Shown piece after piece: positions 60,371-64,000 of a DNA stretch of 64,000 bases. Numbering within the stretch: position 1 is the stretch's first letter; each line of letters starts with the position of its first letter. The DNA lies in contig DAOSOK010000009.1 in NCBI GenBank assembly GCA_035373905.1, positions 68,915 through 132,914 on the forward strand. The letters are read 5' to 3'. Below the pieces are notes generated by a model that searched no databases, was not told where the DNA came from, and saw nothing but the letters and a program-made list of their open reading frames with translations. The translations under genes and the position numbers were made by a program. The stretch is from Candidatus Ozemobacteraceae bacterium (GTDB taxonomy: Bacteria > Muiribacteriota > Ozemobacteria > Ozemobacterales > Ozemobacteraceae).

Positions 60371-61306
60371 ATGAATTTGAACAGGGTGAAGGTTGCACTG
60401 GCCGGTCTCGAACTGGCGTCGCCACTTGTGCTGTCGTCGGGAATTCTCGGCATGTCTGCCTCGTCGCTCGGCCTTGCGGCAAAACACGGCGCAGGCGCTG
60501 TGACCGCGAAATCGTGCGGCATGTCGGAGCGGTCGGGCCACAAATGCCCGAGCGTTCTTCCGTTTGAACATGGCATCCTCAACGCCGTCGGCCTCTCGAA
60601 CCCCGGCGTGGACGTGATGTCGCAGGAAATCTCCGAGTATCGGAAGAGGTTCGGCGGCAAGGCTCCCGTCATCGCGTCGATCTTCGGCGCGAGTGTCGAA
60701 GAGTTCGGAGAGGTCGCCGAACGAATGGCCGTGGCCGAGCCGGACATGATCGAAGTGAACGTCTCGTGCCCGAACGTCGCGTCGGAGTTCGGCCAGCCGT
60801 TCGGGGCCGATCCCGCGGCCTGCGCGCGCATCACCTCGCTCGTAAAGCGCAAAGCAGGCAGGATTCCCGTTTCCGTCAAACTGACCTCGGCCTGCGCCTC
60901 GATCGGCACGATGGCGAAGGTCTGCGAAGACAACGGCGCGGACGCGATCACGGCGATCAACTCGATCGGACCGGGCATGCTGATCGACCTGAACGTCAGA
61001 AAGCCGGTTCTCTCGAACAAAACGGGCGGCGTTTCCGGGGCCTGCATTCTGCCCATCGCCGTCAGATGCGTTTGGGAGATCTACCGCTCCGTCAACATTC
61101 CGATCATCGGCGGCGGCGGCGTGACGCAGGCATCGGATGCCCTGCAATTGATCATGGCCGGCGCATCGGCCGTCGGGATTGGCTCCGCTGTATACAAGCC
61201 GGGGTTGTCGGTGTTCGACCGCATCAACAGGGGAATCATGGAATATATCAAAGGCAACGCTATACAATCACTTTCATCACTCATCGGAGCAGCCCATGTC
61301 GCATAA
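60371..61306 (+). CDS. pyrD: Dihydroorotate dehydrogenase, class 1B catalytic subunit
   Basis: 311 residues. FMN-binding and active-site motifs: AKSCGMSERSGH, EVNVSCPNVASEFG with the catalytic Cys of class 1, AINSIGPGMLID, KTGGVSGACI and GGGGVTQASDA. It pairs with the PyrK-type subunit encoded immediately downstream, which makes it NAD-linked class 1B. It lies 158 bases after pyrI behind an AT-rich gap, so an extra internal promoter is possible. Confidence 0.95.
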   Translation: MNLNRVKVALAGLELASPLVLSSGILGMSASSLGLAAKHGAGAVTAKSCGMSERSGHKCPSVLPFEHGILNAVGLSNPGVDVMSQEISEYRKRFGGKAPVIASIFGASVEEFGEVAERMAVAEPDMIEVNVSCPNVASEFGQPFGADPAACARITSLVKRKAGRIPVSVKLTSACASIGTMAKVCEDNGADAITAINSIGPGMLIDLNVRKPVLSNKTGGVSGACILPIAVRCVWEIYRSVNIPIIGGGGVTQASDALQLIMAGASAVGIGSAVYKPGLSVFDRINRGIMEYIKGNAIQSLSSLIGAAHVA

Positions 61307-62078
61307 CATGCAGACGTTTCCGATCGCAAACGTCGTCACTCATCACGACGGCCTGAAGAGTTTCTATGTCGAACGTCCGTTCACCGTCAAACCCGGCCAG
61401 TTCGTGACGATGTGGCTTCCCGGCATCGACGAGAAGCCGTTTTCCGTCTCGGACATGACGGACGAGCATCTCGAGATAACGGTCAAGGCCGTCGGCCCGT
61501 TCACGAAAGAGCTGATGAACCGCCGGAAAGGCGAGTATGTCGGCCTGCGCGGACCCTTCGGAAAAGGCTTTTCCCTGAAGGACGACACGCTGCTGGTCGG
61601 CGGCGGCATCGGCATGGCCCCGCTCCGCTTCCTGGCGCGGGCTCTCAGGGCAGGCGGCAAGCGATTCCGCCTGCTCTTCGGCGTCCGCACCGCCGCCGAT
61701 CTTCCATTTCTGGAGTTTTATCGCTCTCTCCCCGGCTGCACGATCGTGTCCGAAGACGTTTCTCTCGGAAACAAAGGACTAGTCACCACGTTCATGGATT
61801 CCATCATCGAAGAGGGCCGGATCAGCCACATCAGCGCCGCAGGCCCGGAACCAATGCTGATGGCCGTGCGCGACCTGTCCGAGTCACGGCATCTACCGTA
61901 CGAACTGTCGTTCGAACGTTACATGAAATGCGGCATCGGCATCTGCGGCCAGTGCTGCATGGACGGTTCCGGCCTGCGCCTCTGCATCGACGGCCCCGTC
62001 CTCGATGCAAGGAAACTCGCCGATATCACCGAAATCGGTCTACCCCACCGCACCGCCTCCGGCCGGAAGCCTTATTGA
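61296..62078 (+). CDS. pyrK: Dihydroorotate dehydrogenase electron-transfer subunit
   Basis: 260 residues from the ATG at 61296 (GGAG seven bases upstream), overlapping pyrD by 11 bases. FAD domain with PGQFVTMWLPGIDEKPFSVS, NAD domain with VGGGIGMAPLRFLARAL, and a C-terminal [2Fe-2S] cluster site MKCGIGICGQCCMDGSGLRLC. It passes electrons from PyrD to NAD. Last gene of the pyr operon. Confidence 0.95.
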   Translation: MSHNMQTFPIANVVTHHDGLKSFYVERPFTVKPGQFVTMWLPGIDEKPFSVSDMTDEHLEITVKAVGPFTKELMNRRKGEYVGLRGPFGKGFSLKDDTLLVGGGIGMAPLRFLARALRAGGKRFRLLFGVRTAADLPFLEFYRSLPGCTIVSEDVSLGNKGLVTTFMDSIIEEGRISHISAAGPEPMLMAVRDLSESRHLPYELSFERYMKCGIGICGQCCMDGSGLRLCIDGPVLDARKLADITEIGLPHRTASGRKPY

Positions 62079-62099
62079 GTCGTGCAGAATGAATACTCA

Positions 62100-62124
62100 C
62101 CGTTCGCCCTGAGGTATCGAAGGG
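62100..62124. repeat. Intergenic repeat, family A (inverted copy)
   Basis: 25 bases; its reverse complement is CCCTTCGATACC then TCAGGGCGAACGG, one base shorter than the other two copies. Half of it is repeated in inverted form at 62161-62172. Confidence 0.65.
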
Positions 62125-62189
62125 CAACCGTTCGAAACAACGCATGAGCGCCGGTTTGTGCTTCGATACCTCAATCCTCGCTCGTTTTT
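62111..62189 (+). terminator. Possible terminator of the pyr operon
   Basis: 12-bp perfect inverted repeat GAGGTATCGAAG / CTTCGATACCTC (62111-62122 and 62161-62172) enclosing 38 bases, followed 11 bases later by six T. The T-tract is farther than ideal, so termination is uncertain. The left arm is part of a family A repeat. Confidence 0.4.
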
Positions 62190-62307
62190 TCAGGGAAGCA
62201 AAGACGCCGGAAATGCCAAGAATCCGTGGCTCAACAACGCAGCACTCGCCCGCCTTGAATGCGTCCTTTCCACGTCACCCGATCCGTCTCCGGAAATCCG
62301 CCGCGGC

Positions 62308-63519
62308 TCAAGGCCGGGGCCGCCTCTCTGCCGGGCCGAAGAGGAACAACAGCGGATGGGATACTCGCTGACGCCAGGAAGCTTCGTTGTGGGCCGCCCC
62401 GGGAATCTCGGTGTAGCGATATCCCGGAAACAAGGGGAACGCCTTCCGAAGGGCCGCGTCGAACCTCCGGCTGAAGTCGATGGCCTCCTCGCCTTCGGCG
62501 GTTCCCATGTCCACCCACAGGCGGGTGGCGGCGGGCTCAAACGGCCGAGCCAGGGTCCAGGGGATGATCCCCCCTTCCGCCCACCAGAACGATGGGGACA
62601 TGGCGATGATCCCTCCGAACATCTGCCGGTACCTGAGCCCGAGGTAGACCGAGATCAACCCTCCGAGCGACGACCCGCCCAGACAGGTGCCTTCCCGGTC
62701 CTTTCTGGTGCGGAACCGGCGATCGATGTCAGGTTTCAGTTCTTCGACGAGAAATCGCCCGTAACGATCCCCCCAACCGCCGCCGTGCTTCGGATCGGGA
62801 AACGGGGTGTATTCGCTCATCCGGTCGGCTGTGTTGCCGATGCCGACGACGATGATCTCCTGCATCTGGCCGGTGCGGTAGAGATAGTCCAGCGTTTCGT
62901 CCACACCCCAATCCACCCCGCCGAACGAGGTGCCGGGATCGAACAGGTTCCCGCCGTCGTGCAGGTAGAGGACCGGATACCGGCGGCTCCTGGAGGCCGG
63001 CAGCCCATACGACGGCGGCAGGAGAACCACCACGTCGCGGGGCCGGGGTAGGTGCTTCGACGGCACCTGTCGCAGGATCTCGAACGCTCCGGTGATCTGG
63101 GGGGGCGCCGCCCCGATCTGGTCCGCCCAGGCGGCAACCTGGAACGAAGCCGTGGCTATCAGGCCTCCGGGGACCCGGAACGTCCGGTTGGGAATCTCCA
63201 GGCCATTGGCAGCCTTCTCCACCCGGGAAAAGTCCCCCCGGGTGAACTTGAACTCCAGTACGGTTCCGGGAGCGAAGCGCCCCTCGTATCCGAAAGTCCT
63301 GTTCCCCAGCTTTCGCAGAGTCACTCCCGAACCTTTCCAGGCGCCCAGCTCCGGAAGGTTGCCGACGAGGAAAATTCCATCGGTTCCGGGGGTGGAAGCC
63401 GGGACGCTCACCTCGAACCGGACTAGGGTTTCCCGGGAGGCGGCCTCTGCGGCAAGGCAACAGGCCAGCAGCGTCAGAATGAGCACAAGTGTTCGGGGGA
63501 ACAGGCGTCGGTCGATCAT
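62308..63519 (-). CDS. Secreted esterase with N-terminal CBM20-like domain
   Basis: 403 residues. Signal peptide ends at AEA/ASR. Residues about 28-120 look like a starch-binding CBM20 domain (GIFLVGNLPELGAWKGSG, then LEFKFTRGDF and NRTFRV). The rest is an esterase-D/Fes-type alpha/beta hydrolase: DVVVLLPPSYG, YLHDGGNLFD, nucleophile elbow GGSSLGGLIS with Ser, and PGAAHNEASWRQR with the probable catalytic His. It may deacylate polysaccharide or glycoside substrates outside the cytoplasm; the substrate is not known. Confidence 0.85.
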   Translation of the reverse strand: MIDRRLFPRTLVLILTLLACCLAAEAASRETLVRFEVSVPASTPGTDGIFLVGNLPELGAWKGSGVTLRKLGNRTFGYEGRFAPGTVLEFKFTRGDFSRVEKAANGLEIPNRTFRVPGGLIATASFQVAAWADQIGAAPPQITGAFEILRQVPSKHLPRPRDVVVLLPPSYGLPASRSRRYPVLYLHDGGNLFDPGTSFGGVDWGVDETLDYLYRTGQMQEIIVVGIGNTADRMSEYTPFPDPKHGGGWGDRYGRFLVEELKPDIDRRFRTRKDREGTCLGGSSLGGLISVYLGLRYRQMFGGIIAMSPSFWWAEGGIIPWTLARPFEPAATRLWVDMGTAEGEEAIDFSRRFDAALRKAFPLFPGYRYTEIPGAAHNEASWRQRVSHPLLFLFGPAERRPRP

Positions 63520-63592
63520 GGGGATTCCTTTCGGAGGATATCTTCTCGCAGAAGTATACCGCAGATTGCCCCACGGCCGAAGGGAGTACTGT

Positions 63593-63622
63593 TTGCCTAC
63601 AGAGGGAATACTATACTATATT
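63593..63622 (+). promoter_or_regulatory. Promoter candidate before the right-end genes
   Basis: TTGCCT (63593-63598), 18-base spacer, TATATT (63617-63622), inside an AT-rich tract with overlapping TATACT at 63612-63617. Confidence 0.4.
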
Positions 63623-63650
63623 GTATTTATACCTCAGTCGAGGCCTTGAA

Positions 63651-63761
63651 ATGGAGGTATGTTCAGAGTGTGGCGTTGCTCACGTTTGCGACCACTTATT
63701 TCATGTTCCACAACCGAGATGTTTGGTAGAATGGTGGAAACGCATGGAAAGCTTTTTGTAG
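63651..63761 (+). CDS. Possible 36-residue Cys/His-rich protein
   Basis: Short frame MEVCSECGVAHVCDHLFHVP and 16 more residues, with a CxxC and a HxCxH arrangement that could bind a metal. GAGG lies eight bases before the ATG and a promoter candidate lies about 30 bases upstream. Too short to be sure it is a gene. Confidence 0.25.
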   Translation: MEVCSECGVAHVCDHLFHVPQPRCLVEWWKRMESFL

Positions 63762-63774
63762 ACAGGAGATCGTT

Positions 63775-64000
63775 ATGCGAACCATCCGCAGTCTCGTCAT
63801 CCCGGTCATTCTTCTGTTTCTGGCACTGGCATCGGTCTCTGCTGAAGCGGCAGGCGGCTGCCGGATCGACCGGTGGTTCATTTTCGGAACGAATCTCGCC
63901 TGGTTCAACAACGCCTACGGCTGCGACATCGGCGTGAATCATGCGGGTTCCTCGCTATTTTACGTGGGTAGACCAAAATTTAGCTTTCCAGCAATCAGGT
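63775..64000 (+). CDS. Exported protein, 3' partial, possibly a glycoside hydrolase
   Basis: 75 codons to the window edge. ATG at 63775 follows AGGAG by seven bases. Signal peptide SLVIPVILLFLALASVSAEA, then RWFIFGTNLAWFNNAYGCDI, which recalls the GxNLxW-YGxD opening of some cellulase/mannanase-like proteins. From about 63952 the composition becomes AT-rich and the reading frame loses resemblance to that family, so the gene may be interrupted just at the edge. Confidence 0.5.
   Translation, partial: MRTIRSLVIPVILLFLALASVSAEAAGGCRIDRWFIFGTNLAWFNNAYGCDIGVNHAGSSLFYVGRPKFSFPAIR

Noticed and set aside
1..64000. CRISPR arrays, tRNA or rRNA genes, prophage or complete insertion sequences
   Set aside because: Looked for in every gap of 100 bases or more; none found.

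Overview
The window is 64 kb of GC-rich bacterial chromosome. It is densely coded, with short intergenic gaps, many 4-base ATGA/GTGA overlaps and Shine-Dalgarno sites of the GGAGG type. The cell appears to be free-living and Gram-negative-like: it has several exported proteins, a Tat substrate, an alpha-2-macroglobulin homologue and type IV pilus-type ATPases. No rRNA or tRNA genes, prophage, integrase or CRISPR array were seen. The gene mix (several PilT paralogues beside HEAT/TPR proteins, large secreted proteins, many solute transporters) would fit a deep-branching lineage such as Candidatus Riflebacteria/Ozemobacter, but that placement is a guess from gene style, not a result.

Layout. 1-6.4 kb: two potassium-uptake systems (KtrB/KtrA-type and TrkH/TrkA-type) flanking a HAMP-PAS membrane sensor and an alpha/beta hydrolase. 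6.7-11.4 kb: a complete BMP-family (nucleoside-type) ABC transporter operon, then an NSS sodium symporter and a small membrane protein. 14.3-18 kb: a SpoIID-like protein, RecN and an HU protein with a clear promoter and terminator. 18-25.2 kb, minus strand: an unusual operon with four PilT-like ATPases (two canonical, two with lost catalytic residues), a HEAT/TPR scaffold and two pseudopilins. A second HEAT/TPR gene is divergently transcribed from it. 27.6-35 kb: small DUF4177-like protein, RecG, RsmD, a glycine-zipper protein, an orphan Pycsar-effector-like membrane protein and RecD2. 35-45.8 kb: a large membrane protein of unknown role, MoeA, a DUF1786 protein, an ArsP/DUF318-type permease and TPR or coiled-coil proteins. 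46-55.9 kb: an AGCS sodium/amino-acid symporter, a 1986-residue alpha-2-macroglobulin, a prokaryotic Cys-loop-receptor-like channel and a Tat-exported DUF362 protein. 56-62 kb: a near-complete pyrimidine operon pyrC-pyrE-pyrF-pyrB-pyrI-pyrD-pyrK behind a structured leader that looks like a pyrL-type attenuator. 62.3-64 kb: a CBM20-like plus esterase protein and the start of another exported protein.

The most unusual part is the 18-25.2 kb PilT/HEAT/pseudopilin cluster. Beyond it, three regulatory patterns recur. Several genes have a -10 box exactly six bases before the start codon (predicted leaderless mRNAs). Two families of small palindromic repeats lie only between genes. Short AT-rich rare-codon patches interrupt otherwise GC-rich genes. 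All functional calls come from reading motifs in translated sequence; no database search was possible.
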